Part shown: positions 18,029 to 27,199 of the stretch, in pieces
Layout of the letters: each line of letters opens with the position of its first letter
Numbering within the stretch: the first letter of the stretch is position 1
DNA from: JANQRX01 sp963663975
GTDB lineage: Bacteria > Pseudomonadota > Alphaproteobacteria > Rhizobiales > Kaistiaceae
DNA length: 64,000 nucleotides
Direction: 5' to 3'
Assembly: GCA_963663975.2 (NCBI GenBank)
Contig: CAXXRA010000015.1
Coordinates: forward strand, 1,426,001 to 1,490,000
The notes under the pieces: model-generated
Told to the model about the DNA's origin: nothing
Seen by the model: the letters and a program-made list of their open reading frames with translations, nothing else
Databases searched by the model: none
Position numbers and translations under genes: made by a program

Positions 18029-19134
18029 GACCCGGTATCCGCGCCGCCCATGAACTCGGTCAACGCCGCAATGGTGTCCCGGTTCGCCTCGGCGGTGCCG
18101 ATGGTCATGCGCAGGGCGTTCGGCAGGCCGTAGGGCTCCAGTCGCCGCACGACGATCCCGTGCTTCTGCAGAAACCGATCCGCGGCGGCGGCACCACAAT
18201 CGGCCTGATCGGGAAAGTGGATCAGCACGAAATTGGCGACGCTGGGTGTCACCGTCAGCCCCAGCGCGCGCAAGGCTTCGCTGACTTTTGGCAGCCATTC
18301 GGCATTGTGCCGCTCGGCCGCTTTGACATGGGCGCGGTCGCCCATGGCCGCCGCGCCCGCCGCAATGGCCGCCGACGACACGTTGAAGGGTCCGCGAATC
18401 CGGTTGAGCGCATCGACCACGTCCGGCGGTCCATAGCACCAGCCGATCCGCAGCCCGGCCAGGCCGTAGATCTTCGAGAATGTGCGTGTCATGACGACAT
18501 TGCCGGCGGTGGCGACCAGTTCCATGCCGCTTTCATAGTCGTTGCGGCGAACATATTCGGCATAGGCCGCATCCAGCACCAGAAGCGCGCTGCGCGGCAG
18601 TCCCGCCTGCAGGCGCCGCACCTCGTCGAAGGGTATGTAGGTGCCCGTCGGATTGTTGGGATTGGCCAGGAAAACCAGCCGCGTGCGCTCGCCGACCTGG
18701 CCGAGGATGGCGTCGACATCGGCCGTGTGCGAGGGCTCGGCCGCAACCACCGGGGTCGCCCCGGCGGCGCGGATGGCAATCGGATAGATCAGGAAGCCGT
18801 ATTGGGTATGGATCGCCTCGTCCCCCGGTCCGAGATAGGCCTGCGCCAGGAGGTTCAGAATCTCGTCCGAGCCGGCGCCGCAGACGATCCTGTCGGCGCT
18901 CAGGCCGTAAGCGCCGGCCACCGCCTCGCACAGCGCCCTCGCCGCGCCGTCGGGATAAAGTTCCAGTGAGCCGGCCGCGCTGCGAAACGCTTCGACCGCA
19001 GCGGCGCTGGGGCCCAGGGGCGTCTCGTTCGACGACAATTTGTGGACCGCGCGTCCGCCCGCCGCGTCGGCCTTGCCCGGAATGTAGGGCGCTATCTCCA
19101 GAACGCTGGCTCGCGCAACCGGCCGATCGTTCAT
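18025..19134 (-). CDS. hisC: Histidinol-phosphate / aromatic aminotransferase
   Basis: PLP-dependent class I/II aminotransferase of the HisC type, moving an amino group to imidazole-acetol phosphate or, given the neighbours, to aromatic keto acids such as prephenate or phenylpyruvate. KLSSNETPLGPS near the N-terminus, NPNNPTGTYIP, and the Schiff-base lysine in TRTFSKIYGLAGLRIGW are intact. The ATG at 19134 (MNDRPVARAS) is preferred; an upstream start would overlap the chorismate mutase gene. Flanked by chorismate mutase upstream and tyrA downstream, which supports a dual or aromatic role. Confidence 0.93.
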   Translation of the reverse strand: MNDRPVARASVLEIAPYIPGKADAAGGRAVHKLSSNETPLGPSAAAVEAFRSAAGSLELYPDGAARALCEAVAGAYGLSADRIVCGAGSDEILNLLAQAYLGPGDEAIHTQYGFLIYPIAIRAAGATPVVAAEPSHTADVDAILGQVGERTRLVFLANPNNPTGTYIPFDEVRRLQAGLPRSALLVLDAAYAEYVRRNDYESGMELVATAGNVVMTRTFSKIYGLAGLRIGWCYGPPDVVDALNRIRGPFNVSSAAIAAGAAAMGDRAHVKAAERHNAEWLPKVSEALRALGLTVTPSVANFVLIHFPDQADCGAAAADRFLQKHGIVVRRLEPYGLPNALRMTIGTAEANRDTIAALTEFMGGADTGS

Positions 19135-19160
19135 CTCTGATCCCTCCGACCGAATGCTGA

Positions 19161-20009
19161 TCACGCCAGGGCCGCGAGCGCGAACGGCTCGCCGGCTTCG
19201 TCGATCGGGCGTGCAAAACCGCCGATACGGACAACATCGACCGCCGCCCCGCCCTCGGCCGGAAGGGCTGCCGCCAGGGATCCGGAATCACGACCGGCGG
19301 CATCGGCCAACAGCCACTGGCGCCCGCCGCCGTCATCGGCTTGGGCCAGCACCACCATATCGGCCAGATCGGCCAGATCGGCGAGCGGACCGGGCGAGGA
19401 AACCGCAAAGACGGCAATTTCGGCTGGAGTCGGATCGGCAAGCTGGGGCGATACCACAAAGGCCGGCAGTTCGGCCGGCCTACCACGCGCTCTGATGAAG
19501 GGCAGGATCGCAGTGATCCTGGGGCGCTGCTCACCCTTGAGCGCCGCCCACCACGCGCCCTCGGCCTGCCGCGCAACGATCCCCAGATCCCTGCCGGCCG
19601 CCACCCGTTCGACCACCGCCGCCGGGCCGGCCATGGGCCGCACCGCAACCGAGAAACCGAAAATGAAACGGGCAAGGTCGCGCATACGCTCAGGCTCGTT
19701 CGACACGTCGATCGCCACCTCGTAGGGCGCCTGCATCAGCGTAAAAGTGGCGATGATTTCGCGCCAGATGTGCTCGACCGTCGCCAGGGGGAGTTCGCCC
19801 TGATGACGGGCGGCAATGCGGCGCATCATGGCGGCCTCTCGGGCCGGACGGAATGCGGCACCCGGGCGCTGCGCGCCCTTGGCCTTGATCAGAGCCCCGA
19901 TCACGGTTCCGCGCTCGATCAACAAGCGGTGCATCTCCGCGTCGATTCCGTCGATGCGGCTGCGCAGGGTGGCGAGGTTGTGCGCCTGGTTTTGACTGGC
20001 ATCGGGCAT
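19161..20009 (-). CDS. Chorismate mutase with C-terminal extension
   Basis: Type II (AroQ-like) chorismate mutase: converts chorismate to prephenate. Residues 10-100 show the helical domain (LRSRIDGIDAEMHRLLIER, then RPAREAAMMRRI, WREIIATF). The following 180 residues resemble the substrate-domain portion of a P-protein but I see no clear catalytic prephenate dehydratase TRF motif, so a bifunctional enzyme cannot be claimed. A short repeat (LADLADLADM, from a three-fold 9-bp tandem) lies in this part. It leads the hisC-tyrA operon; the gap to hisC is 26 bp. Confidence 0.85.
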   Translation of the reverse strand: MPDASQNQAHNLATLRSRIDGIDAEMHRLLIERGTVIGALIKAKGAQRPGAAFRPAREAAMMRRIAARHQGELPLATVEHIWREIIATFTLMQAPYEVAIDVSNEPERMRDLARFIFGFSVAVRPMAGPAAVVERVAAGRDLGIVARQAEGAWWAALKGEQRPRITAILPFIRARGRPAELPAFVVSPQLADPTPAEIAVFAVSSPGPLADLADLADMVVLAQADDGGGRQWLLADAAGRDSGSLAAALPAEGGAAVDVVRIGGFARPIDEAGEPFALAALA

Positions 20010-20114
20010 GGGTCGCGTCGAACAGTTCGAAATCGTCGGGTCGAGTCGGCAGGGAGATGCCTCTTGATCGGGCGCGACTCATAGGCGAGGAGTGGGGCGA
20101 AATCAAAGAAAACA

Positions 20115-20143
20115 TTGACAGTTTACGGGACGGCACCTAGCTG
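20115..20143 (+). promoter_or_regulatory. Possible sigma-70-type promoter upstream of metX
   Basis: TTGACA at 20115-20120 followed 17 bases later by TAGCTG at 20138-20143, 46 bp before the metX start. The -35 hexamer is perfect; the -10 hexamer is weak. No riboswitch of the SAM-II type was recognised in this leader. Confidence 0.35.
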
Positions 20144-20188
20144 TTCGCCGACTTTTCCGAACCGGTTCTGCCGTAATACATCGAGCGT

Positions 20189-21391
20189 ATGGCGATGACT
20201 GAAACCCGCGATTCCGACCCGTACGACGACGGCGCGCCACCGCGCTCGGTTGGCGAGGTCGACGAATTGTCCGGTCAGGTGGCCTCGTTCGGCCCCGACA
20301 CGCCGTTGGCGCTGGATTCAGGTGGCCGCCTCGATCACCTCGAAATTGCCTACCAGACCTATGGCGAGCTCAACCCGGAACGTTCCAACGCCATCCTCAT
20401 ATGCCACGCCCTGACCGGCGACCAGTACGTCGCCAGCGTCAATCCGGAGACCGGCAAGACGGGCTGGTGGAGCCTCATGGTGGGTCCGGGCAAGGCGATC
20501 GACACCGAACGTTTTTTTGTCATCTGCTCGAACGTCGTCGGCGGCTGCATGGGCACCACCGGGCCTGCATCGATCAATCCGGCATCCGGCAAGCCCTATG
20601 GGCTCGACCTGCCGGTGATCACCGTTCACGACATGGTCCGCGCCCAGGCGATGCTGCTCGACCATCTCGGCATCGACAGCCTGTTCTCCGTTGCCGGCGG
20701 CTCGCTCGGCGGAATGCAGGTGCTGCAATGGGCCGCGTCCTATCCGGAGCGGGTATTCTCCGCCCTGCCGATTGCCACCGGGGCCCGCCACTCCTCTCAG
20801 AACATCGCCTTCCACGAGGTCGGCCGCCAGGCCGTGATGGCCGATCCGAACTGGCGCGGCGGCCGCTATATCGAAGCTGGCGTCAGCCCCCGAAAAGGTC
20901 TGGCGGTGGCACGCATGGCCGCTCACATCACCTACCTTTCGGACGGTGCGCTGCACCGCAAATTCGGTCGCAATCTGCAGGATCGGGACGAACTTACCTT
21001 CGGCTTTGACGCTGATTTCCAGATCGAATCCTATCTGCGCCACCAGGGTTTCACCTTCGTCGACCGGTTCGATGCCAACTCGTACCTCTACATGACCCGG
21101 GCGATGGATTATTTCGACCTCGCCGACGCCCATGGCGGACGTCTGGCCGACGCCTTTGTGGGATCCCGGACCCGTTTCTGCGTGGCCTCGTTCACCTCCG
21201 ACTGGCTGTTCCCGACGATCGAGAACAAGTCGGTCGTTCGTGCTCTGAACGCCGCCGGCGCCAGCGTCAGCTTTGTCGAGATTGGCACCGATCGCGGCCA
21301 TGATGCATTTCTCCTCGACGAGCCCGAACTGTTCGGCACCATCCGCGGGTTCCTGTCGGCCGCGGCCGTGGCGCGAGGCCTGAAGCCGTGA
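20189..21391 (+). CDS. metX: Homoserine O-acetyltransferase
   Basis: First committed step of methionine synthesis: acylates homoserine (acetyl- or succinyl-CoA as donor cannot be told by eye). Alpha/beta-hydrolase fold with the nucleophile in GGSLGGMQ near residue 175, early family segments YQTYGELN and CHALTGDQYVA, Asp in the TSDWLFP block and His in DRGHDAFL near the C-terminus, all in place. 400 residues is typical. The gene overlaps metW by 4 bp; metX-metW is the common alphaproteobacterial pair. Confidence 0.95.
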   Translation: MAMTETRDSDPYDDGAPPRSVGEVDELSGQVASFGPDTPLALDSGGRLDHLEIAYQTYGELNPERSNAILICHALTGDQYVASVNPETGKTGWWSLMVGPGKAIDTERFFVICSNVVGGCMGTTGPASINPASGKPYGLDLPVITVHDMVRAQAMLLDHLGIDSLFSVAGGSLGGMQVLQWAASYPERVFSALPIATGARHSSQNIAFHEVGRQAVMADPNWRGGRYIEAGVSPRKGLAVARMAAHITYLSDGALHRKFGRNLQDRDELTFGFDADFQIESYLRHQGFTFVDRFDANSYLYMTRAMDYFDLADAHGGRLADAFVGSRTRFCVASFTSDWLFPTIENKSVVRALNAAGASVSFVEIGTDRGHDAFLLDEPELFGTIRGFLSAAAVARGLKP

Positions 21392-22035
21392 AGAGCGACG
21401 GCGGCGTCTTGGTCAACGGCGCCAACCGGGTTGATCTGGTCGCCATCTCCGAACTGGTGAACCAGGGCAGTCGGGTCCTTGACATCGGCTGCGGCGACGG
21501 CGGGCTGCTGGCGCTGCTGGAAGCCACACGGCGTGTCGACGGCCGCGGCATCGAGATCAGTCAGCGCGGTGTCAACGAATGTGTCGCGCGCGGCCTCTCG
21601 GTGGTTCAGGGCGACGCCGACACCGACCTTGCCGACTACCCGGATGACGGGTTTGATTACGTCATTCTCAGCCAGACCCTGCAGGCGACTCACCGGCCGC
21701 GCCACGTGCTTGAAGAAATGCTGCGTATCGGCCGCAAGGTGATCGTGTCATTTCCGAACTTCGGCCATTGGCGCGTGCGTATCCTGCTCGGGCTTGGCGG
21801 CCGCATGCCGGTCACCCGCAGCCTGCCGATGGCCTGGTACGAGACCCCCAACATCCACTTCTGCACAATCCGTGACTTCGTCGAATTGTGCGACGAGATC
21901 GGCGCCAGCGTGGAAAAATCGATTGCGCTCGGCCGCACCGGCGAACGCAACGCCTTCAGCGCACCGTTGTGGTTCTGGAATCTCTTTGGTCAGCAGGCGG
22001 TCTTTCTGCTGACGCGTGGCCTCGACAAACCTTAG
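21388..22035 (+). CDS. metW: Methionine biosynthesis protein MetW
   Basis: Small SAM-methyltransferase-fold protein required with MetX for homoserine acylation. SAM-like motif VLDIGCGDGGLLALLE near residue 31, then HRPRHVLEEMLRIGRKVIVSFPN and GRMPVTRSLPMAWYETPN, all family-typical. Starts with GTG inside the metX stop (GTGA), so translation is coupled. 215 residues, complete. Confidence 0.94.
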   Translation: MKSDGGVLVNGANRVDLVAISELVNQGSRVLDIGCGDGGLLALLEATRRVDGRGIEISQRGVNECVARGLSVVQGDADTDLADYPDDGFDYVILSQTLQATHRPRHVLEEMLRIGRKVIVSFPNFGHWRVRILLGLGGRMPVTRSLPMAWYETPNIHFCTIRDFVELCDEIGASVEKSIALGRTGERNAFSAPLWFWNLFGQQAVFLLTRGLDKP

Positions 22036-22066
22036 CGCTGAAGCCGGGTCGACCGATATCAGCACT

Positions 22067-22798
22067 TCAGGCACCGGGTGGCTGAAGCGCCGGCTGCAGC
22101 GCGGGACGCAGACGGCGCTGGCGCTTGCCGACGCGAATGGCGCGATGCAGGCGCTTATTGGCTTCCACGATGATGACACCCGAAAACGCCGGCCACATCA
22201 GCCGACCTACCCGCTCCCAGGTAACGCCGGAGCGCAGGATCGGCCGATAGCGAAATGGCGGAAAGGCCAGCGCTTCGGACCAGGCAATTGGCGAAAACTG
22301 GGTCTCCCTCAACAACGCGGTCAGCTGGCCCCGACCGAACGGGCGGCCATAGCCGAACGGCGTGGTCTCGGACCTCGACCAGATGCCGCTGCGGTTCGGA
22401 ACGACGATGATGACGCGGCCGTGCGGCGTGAGAACCCGCCAGATTTCGCGCAACTGGTCGCCTGGATTGTCGACCATCTCCAGACTGTGGGCGACCAGCA
22501 CCCGGTCGACACTGCCATCGGGCAGTGGCAGAGCGTCTTCGTCCACCAGCGCGCTTCGATTCGGTGCCTCGGCGGGCCAATGCACCACGCCCTGGGCGGC
22601 CGGCATGAACGCCAGCACGCGGCCGGCCTTGTTGCGGAATGCCGCCAGATACGGGGTGGCGTAGCCTATGCCCATAAGGCATTCTTCGGCGCCGATATCC
22701 GGCCAGTGCCTGCGCAACCGCTCGGTGATCAGGCGACGGGCGATCACCCCCAACCGATCGACATAGAACGCCCTCAGATCGACGACATCGATATACAT
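22067..22798 (-). CDS. Class I SAM-dependent methyltransferase
   Basis: Methyltransferase of the Methyltransf_11 type, substrate unknown. Motif I is weak but readable (LMGIGYATPYLAAF), with the downstream hallmark LPLPDGSVDRVLVAHSLEMVDN and RVIIVVPNRSG. Proteins of this kind often sit opposite gloB in alphaproteobacteria. The gene runs toward metW and diverges from gloB, with a 77-bp shared upstream region. The C-terminal tail is basic. Confidence 0.82.
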   Translation of the reverse strand: MYIDVVDLRAFYVDRLGVIARRLITERLRRHWPDIGAEECLMGIGYATPYLAAFRNKAGRVLAFMPAAQGVVHWPAEAPNRSALVDEDALPLPDGSVDRVLVAHSLEMVDNPGDQLREIWRVLTPHGRVIIVVPNRSGIWSRSETTPFGYGRPFGRGQLTALLRETQFSPIAWSEALAFPPFRYRPILRSGVTWERVGRLMWPAFSGVIIVEANKRLHRAIRVGKRQRRLRPALQPALQPPGA

Positions 22799-22875
22799 GA
22801 GGTTATACTAACCCATCGCCGGCGGCACGGTCGTGACACGGTGAGACATCTCAACAGGAGAGCAGGCGGCACGGC

Positions 22876-23643
22876 ATGAACCTGATCATCGAACAGTTTC
22901 TCGCTCGCGCGGACAATTTCGCCGTCCTTATTCACGATCCGGAAAGCGGCGCCACGGCATCGATCGATGCTCCTGAGACCGAGCCTATTCGCGCCCGCCT
23001 GGCCGCCAAGAACTGGCGCCTGACCGACATCCTCACCACCCACCACCACCCTGATCATGTCGAGGGAAATCTTGCTCTGAAGGAGGAGTTCGGCTGCACG
23101 ATCACCGGCCCGGCCGGCGAAGCGGACAGAATTCCCGGTATCGACCGCCCGGTCGGCGAAAGCGACCGGCTTTCCTTCGCTGGCCTCGAGGTATCGGTCA
23201 TCGAGACACCCGGGCACACGCTTGGTCACATTTGCTATTGGATCCCCGAGGCCTCGGTCGCTTTTGTCGCCGACACCATGTTCGCCATGGGATGTGGACG
23301 GGTGTTCGAGGGAACCCCGGACCAGATGTGGCGGTCGCTTGAGAAACTGCTCCAGCTTCCCGATGAAACGACCTGCTATTGTGGCCACGAATACACCGAA
23401 GCCAACACAAAATTCGCCCTGACGATCGAACCCGACAACGCCGATCTGGTGGCGCGCGCCGCTCTCGTCGCCGAAACCCGGAAGGCGGGCAAGCCGACGC
23501 TTCCCACCACCATCGCATTGGAGAAACGGACCAATCCGTTCCTGCGGGTCGACCAACCCACGATCCGCGACCGGCTTGGCATGGGCGACGCCGGCGCGGC
23601 CGAAATCTTCGCCGAGATAAGGCGGCGGAAGGACAATTTCTGA
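22876..23643 (+). CDS. gloB: Hydroxyacylglutathione hydrolase (glyoxalase II)
   Basis: Hydrolyses S-lactoylglutathione to lactate and glutathione, the second glyoxalase step. Metallo-beta-lactamase fold with the zinc motif TTHHHPDHVEGN near residue 54, further ligands in ETPGHTLGH, and the family stretch FVADTMFAMGCGRVFEGT and YCGHEYTEANTKFA. The C-terminal HAGH domain is present and 255 residues is normal. The stop codon lies at the junction with a miniature inverted-repeat element. Confidence 0.95.
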   Translation: MNLIIEQFLARADNFAVLIHDPESGATASIDAPETEPIRARLAAKNWRLTDILTTHHHPDHVEGNLALKEEFGCTITGPAGEADRIPGIDRPVGESDRLSFAGLEVSVIETPGHTLGHICYWIPEASVAFVADTMFAMGCGRVFEGTPDQMWRSLEKLLQLPDETTCYCGHEYTEANTKFALTIEPDNADLVARAALVAETRKAGKPTLPTTIALEKRTNPFLRVDQPTIRDRLGMGDAGAAEIFAEIRRRKDNF

Positions 23644-23799
23644 TGCCCTCGACCGGCCCGTCGACGGCCGAGATTGGCAGGTGCCCAATGCCCAACCGAT
23701 CTGGCACGATGCTCAAGCATCGCCCGTCGACCGTTTCGACCCTGGAACCGCCTCGCCAATCGTGAAACAGACTTGACCCGGAGTTGGTTGAAAGGGCTC
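23642..23799. repeat. Miniature inverted-repeat element, copy 2 (type B, inverted)
   Basis: The right end GAGTTGGTTGAAAGGGCTC ends at 23799 and is followed by TA. The left end is degenerate (GATGCCCTCGACC at 23642). Read on the minus strand, the interior matches copy 1: CGATTGGCGAGGCG and TCGACGGGCGATGC. It starts in the gloB stop codon region and fills most of the gap before the NYN gene. Confidence 0.75.
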
Positions 23800-23954
23800 T
23801 AGCGAAACCCAACCGCCTCGGGCAACTATATCGGCCCCAGAGGAGACCATGGCAGCAGAATCAGTAACCTCCGTTCTGTTGATCGACTTCGACGGCGTCA
23901 GGCGCAGCTTGAACGCCATCGACGTCGACGGCATCGGCTTTGCCGATCTGGCCA

Positions 23955-24070
23955 CCCTCGGCGTTACCATCACCCGCGTCATGACCGACAATGGATCGCG
24001 CCGCTCGCTTCATCGAATGGGCCTACGCAACCGAATTCCACAACTCAGACCAGCGAAAAGCAGATCTGCC
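23955..24070 (+). mobile_element. Fragment of an IS481/IS3-like transposase
   Basis: Within the NYN gene, one frame reads TLGVTITRVMTDNGS, the conserved DDE segment of IS481-type transposases, and the next frame reads RFIEWAYATEFHNSDQRKADLP, which matches their later RFIQT-REWAYA-TSDQRKAELP block. The part normally between them is missing, so this is a scarred fragment of about 115 bp with no ends or target duplication that I can define. Confidence 0.65.
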
Positions 24071-24266
24071 GTCCCCGGAGGATTCTGCTCAGGCGTTGCT
24101 TTGCCGATCCCGACATGCTCGGCGACGGCGAGGCCGGCGATCAGCTGGCTGCCAGCGCCGGCGCTGGCTTGAAGCGCTGGAGAACGGCGATCTGATCTCA
24201 CCCTCCGGTCCCCGGAGGATTCTGCTCAGGCGTTGCTTTGCCGATCCCGACATGCTCGGCGACGGC
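24071..24266 (+). repeat. 59-bp direct repeat inside the NYN gene
   Basis: The 59 bases starting GTCCCCGGAGGATTCTGCTC at 24071-24129 recur at 24208-24266, an offset of 137 bp. The offset is not a multiple of three. Only the second copy is in frame with the NYN domain (RRILLRRCFADPDMLGDG). The first copy directly follows the transposase fragment. Confidence 0.85.
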
Positions 24267-25630
24267 AGCAAGGCAATGGCCGATTCCGGGTTCGACGTCA
24301 TCGACAGCCCGGCTCGCAAGGGCGGCCACAGTGGCGCCGAACTCCACTTTGCGATCGACGCCGTCGACGCGCTCAACGACAACGTCGACTACGCCGAGTT
24401 CATTCTGCTGTCGCCCGATGCCAACCTCACGCCCTTGCTCGCACGCCTGAAGGGTGCCGACAGAAAGACGGTGGTGTACTCCGACGACGAATTGACGGTG
24501 AAGCAGCGTCGTCTGGCCGATGCCGTGCTCACTTCCGAGGCGCTGGCGGCATTCATCACCGGCAGCGACAGCCGGGCCAGAGCGCCGGATCGCGCCAAAA
24601 TCGAGGCCTTTGCCCGCAAGATCAGCTCGGTGACCAGCATCCCATTGTTGACCCCGAAAACCTATGCGGAATTGTTCCGCCAATTGTCGGTGGAGATCAC
24701 CACCAATGGCTACGATTTCCAGCCCACGGCCAGGCGGGTGGCTGACAGGCTGAGCGCCATCGGCCGCAATGTCGCCCGGCGGCAGGTGGTTTTCGTCGTC
24801 AAGGGCCTGGCGCTGAAGGGCCACGTCTTTTCCAACGACGATACCCCGCGTCGACTGGCCGAAGTCTTCCGCGAACAGGCCCGGTATCTGATCGGAAACA
24901 CCGGCACACCCCTTGACGCCGGCGAGGAGCGACTGTTGTCGGCGTGGCTGGTGGACCGGACCAGGAAGCGCGTCACCGGCGGCAAGGCGACCACCAAGGC
25001 CAAGGTCGCGACGACGCCGAAGGCTGCGGCGTCCAAGGCCGACTCGAACGCTGAAACGCCGCAGCCAAAAAAAGCGAAGCGCTCACGCAAGCAGAAGGCC
25101 GAGGCCGAGGCCGGATTACCGGACAAACCTGCCGAGGGTGACCTGACCGGGCCAATCATCGACGATCAGCCGCGCCGGACGATGAGAACGGCGGCGCAGG
25201 TCAAGGCTGAAATCGCCGCCCGCATCGCGTCCTCCGTTCGCGACCGCAAGACCGCCGCCGCCATGTCGGTTGATGGCAAGCCCCCGCCAAAGAGCAAAAA
25301 ACCGACCCGCGAGGACGCAGTCGCGGGACAACCGAACGCCCAGAAATCGGCGAGTGAGGACGGTGGTGACAGCGGTGAGGCTGGCGCCAACGAACAACTG
25401 GAGAACTCCATCCTGGCGGCGATCGCAGAGGCGGTCGACGTCCTGGTCGAGGGCGCCGACGGTGTGACCGCAACGGACGAAACCGCTCCCGCCGAAACAT
25501 CTCGGGAGAAGGAGGCGACGCCGACCACCCCGCCGAGCCCGGAACCGAGTGAGGACAGTGAAGGCGAACGACATCGGCGACGAGATCCAGCGGATCATCG
25601 CCTCCTACGCCCGCGACAACCGGCGCGAGC

Positions 25631-25652
25631 TCCGAGTTGGTCGAAAGGGCTC
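25631..25652. repeat. Solo end of the miniature inverted-repeat element
   Basis: TCCGAGTTGGTCGAAAGGGC plus TC, followed by TAG, equals the right inverted repeat of the family. No matching left end or interior precedes it. It truncates the NYN frame, giving the stop TAG. The 216 bp to the next copy hold no gene; part of it (CATCGACCGTATCCAGCCAT near 25.84 kb) resembles the type A interior. Confidence 0.7.
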
Positions 25653-25871
25653 TAGGTGTGAAGCTTCAGGACAGGTTGTTTCAGGTCGAGTCGAAGCTGA
25701 TTGGTCAGCCAACGTCAGTGACTCATGGAGGACCGAGCCATTGCTGCCACGGAGTCGATAGGCCCATTTCGCACATTGTCATGGATGAAGCCATGACGAA
25801 GGCTTCCTGCGCAAAGCCGGTTTCGCGCGGAGGGCATCGACCGTATCCAGCCATACGCTAACGCCCGACTA

Positions 25872-26044
25872 GAGCCCTTTCAACCAACTCGGAGCCATTC
25901 TGACGGAGCCGATTTTGCACCAATTCCTGCGCAACGGCACCGCGCCCGCCCCTCGACCGTATCCAGATACGCTCATTCGGACCTTGACTTGACTTGTCAC
26001 AAAATCGCTCCGTCAGAATGGCTCCGAGTTGGTCGAAAGGGCTC
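25872..26044. repeat. Miniature inverted-repeat element, copy 3 (type A interior)
   Basis: Perfectly recognisable pair of ends: GAGCCCTTTCAACCAACTCG at 25872 and its near-complement ending at 26044, both flanked by TA (25870-25871, 26045-26046). The next bases also pair (GAGCCATTCTGACGGAGC), so the arms are about 40 bp long. The interior resembles the copy at 54.6-54.8 kb in the opposite orientation (GCAAAATCG/CGATTTTG, GTATCCAGATACGC). It ends about eight bases from the phbB stop. Confidence 0.88.
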
Positions 26045-26053
26045 TAGGGAGGT

Positions 26054-26782
26054 TCAGCCGTTGGCCAGATACTGGCCGCCATTGGCGCTGACCACCGCAC
26101 CGGTGATGAAGCCGGCGGCGTCGGAGGCGAGATAAGCCACCAGCGAAGCGATCTCAGCCGCGTTGCCAAGCCGTCCAACCGGGATTTGGGCAATGATCCC
26201 CTCCAGCACCTTGTCCGGCACGTCGGCGACCATATCGGTGTCGATATAGCCGGGACTGACGCAATTCACCGTGATCCCCTTGCGGGCGTTTTCCTGTGCC
26301 AATGCCTTGGTGAAACCTATGACGCCCGCTTTGGCGGCCGAATAGTTGGCCTGCCCGATCTGACCCTTCTGGCCGTTGATCGACGAAATATTGATGACCC
26401 TGCCGGCGCCGCGATCCCGCATCAGCTCGATGACCGGTCGGGTCATGGCGAACATTGATCCCAGATTGGTATCGATGACGTCCTTCCACTGTTCGGCAGT
26501 CATGCGGTGGAACATCGCGTCGCGCGTGATGCCAGCATTGTTGACCAGCACCTGGACCGGCCCGAGGTCCTCCTCGACCCGTGCCACGCCTTGGGCCGAC
26601 GCCTCGGCGTCGGCGACATCCCATTTGTAGCTGGCGATGCCGGTCGCCTTGCTGAAGGCCGACGCCGCCTGGTCATTGCCGCGATAGATCGCGGCGACCG
26701 AATACCCCGCTTCGTTGAGAGCGTTGGCGATGGCGGCGCCGATACCGCGCGTTCCGCCGGTAACGATGGCCACTTTGGCCAT
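26054..26782 (-). CDS. phbB: Acetoacetyl-CoA reductase
   Basis: NADPH-dependent reduction of acetoacetyl-CoA to (R)-3-hydroxybutyryl-CoA, the second step of polyhydroxybutyrate synthesis. Short-chain dehydrogenase fold: TGGTRGIGAAIA near residue 8, NNAG at residue 86, catalytic Ser in INISSINGQKGQ and YSAAKAG, and the family C-terminus SANGGQYLANG. 242 residues. It lies downstream of phbA on the same strand but about 420 bp away, separated by two repeat elements that may affect read-through. Confidence 0.94.
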   Translation of the reverse strand: MAKVAIVTGGTRGIGAAIANALNEAGYSVAAIYRGNDQAASAFSKATGIASYKWDVADAEASAQGVARVEEDLGPVQVLVNNAGITRDAMFHRMTAEQWKDVIDTNLGSMFAMTRPVIELMRDRGAGRVINISSINGQKGQIGQANYSAAKAGVIGFTKALAQENARKGITVNCVSPGYIDTDMVADVPDKVLEGIIAQIPVGRLGNAAEIASLVAYLASDAAGFITGAVVSANGGQYLANG

Positions 26783-26866
26783 GGCGCTTGTCCTCCCGTT
26801 CGTTGCCGTCCCCGATCCGACTTGGTGTTCGAATCCATTCGTTCGAACTGCTGGATCATTTGCTGA

Positions 26867-26951
26867 TGGATCAACCTATCGAGACATTTCAATGCGTCAC
26901 GATTCATTCATCGGCAAGCTTGTCGGGACTCGAAATGTCCCGGTCGATCCA
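26867..26951. repeat. Second inverted-repeat family, copy 1
   Basis: Inverted repeat with arms TGGATCAACCTATCGAGACA and, at the other end, GAAATGTCCCGGTCGATCCA. The left arm continues outward with GTTCGAACTGCTGGATCATT. A related copy lies at 34090-34173. It sits 84 bp upstream of the phbB start and directly abuts the next miniature element. The 416 bp between phbA and phbB hold only these repeats. Confidence 0.75.
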
Positions 26952-26954
26952 TTA

Positions 26955-27199
26955 GAGCCCTTTCAAGCAAGTCTGAGTCAATTCTGATCCTCGATTGGCG
27001 AGGCGAACAATCGTCGAAACGATCGACGGGCGATGCCACCGCATCGTTCCAGCCCGGACTTCTCACACTGGACATGACCTGCCCAGTGTGAGAAATCCGG
27101 GCTAATTGGTTCGGCGTTGGGCGCCCGCCAATCAACAAACCCGAAGGGACGGGCTATTTTGCTCCCTCAGAATGGCTCCGAGTTGGGCCAAAGGGCACC
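26955..27199. repeat. Miniature inverted-repeat element, copy 4 (type B interior)
   Basis: Left end GAGCCCTTTCAAGCAAGTCT after TA (26953-26954); right end GAGTTGGGCCAAAGGGCACC before TA (27200-27201). Interior shares CGAAACGATCGACGGGCGAT and CCCGAAGGGACGGG with copy 1. It also contains a nested hairpin (CACACTGGACATGACC...CCAGTGTG) at about 27064-27093. The last base of the element is the third base of the phbA stop codon (TAG on the minus strand). Confidence 0.85.

Larger units (their letters stand above)
23849..25655 (+). pseudogene. NYN-domain protein gene, disrupted
   Basis: Remnant of a NYN (LabA/PIN-like ribonuclease) protein. The start at 23849 has a ribosome-binding site (AGAGGAGA) and opens SVLLIDFDGVRRSL with the first acidic residue. 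From about 24.16 kb, in another frame, WLEALENGDL, RRILLRRCFADPDML, GHSGAELHFAIDAVDAL and EFILLSPDANLTPLL carry the rest of the domain, followed by a possible OST-HTH-like region (LTPKTYAELFRQL) and a long Lys/Ala/Glu-rich linker. The two parts are separated by a transposase fragment and a 59-bp duplication. Near 25.55 kb the likely tail (DEIQRIIASYARDN) is in a third frame. The present end (WSKGL) is read from a repeat end. Confidence 0.75.

Noticed and set aside
20010..20188. Possible SAM-II riboswitch or IS-end footprint upstream of metX
   Set aside because: The leader lacks the SAM-II pseudoknot pattern. TTGACAGTT and CACCTAG resemble the IS ends at 16.3-17.1 kb, but TTGACA is better explained as a -35 hexamer.
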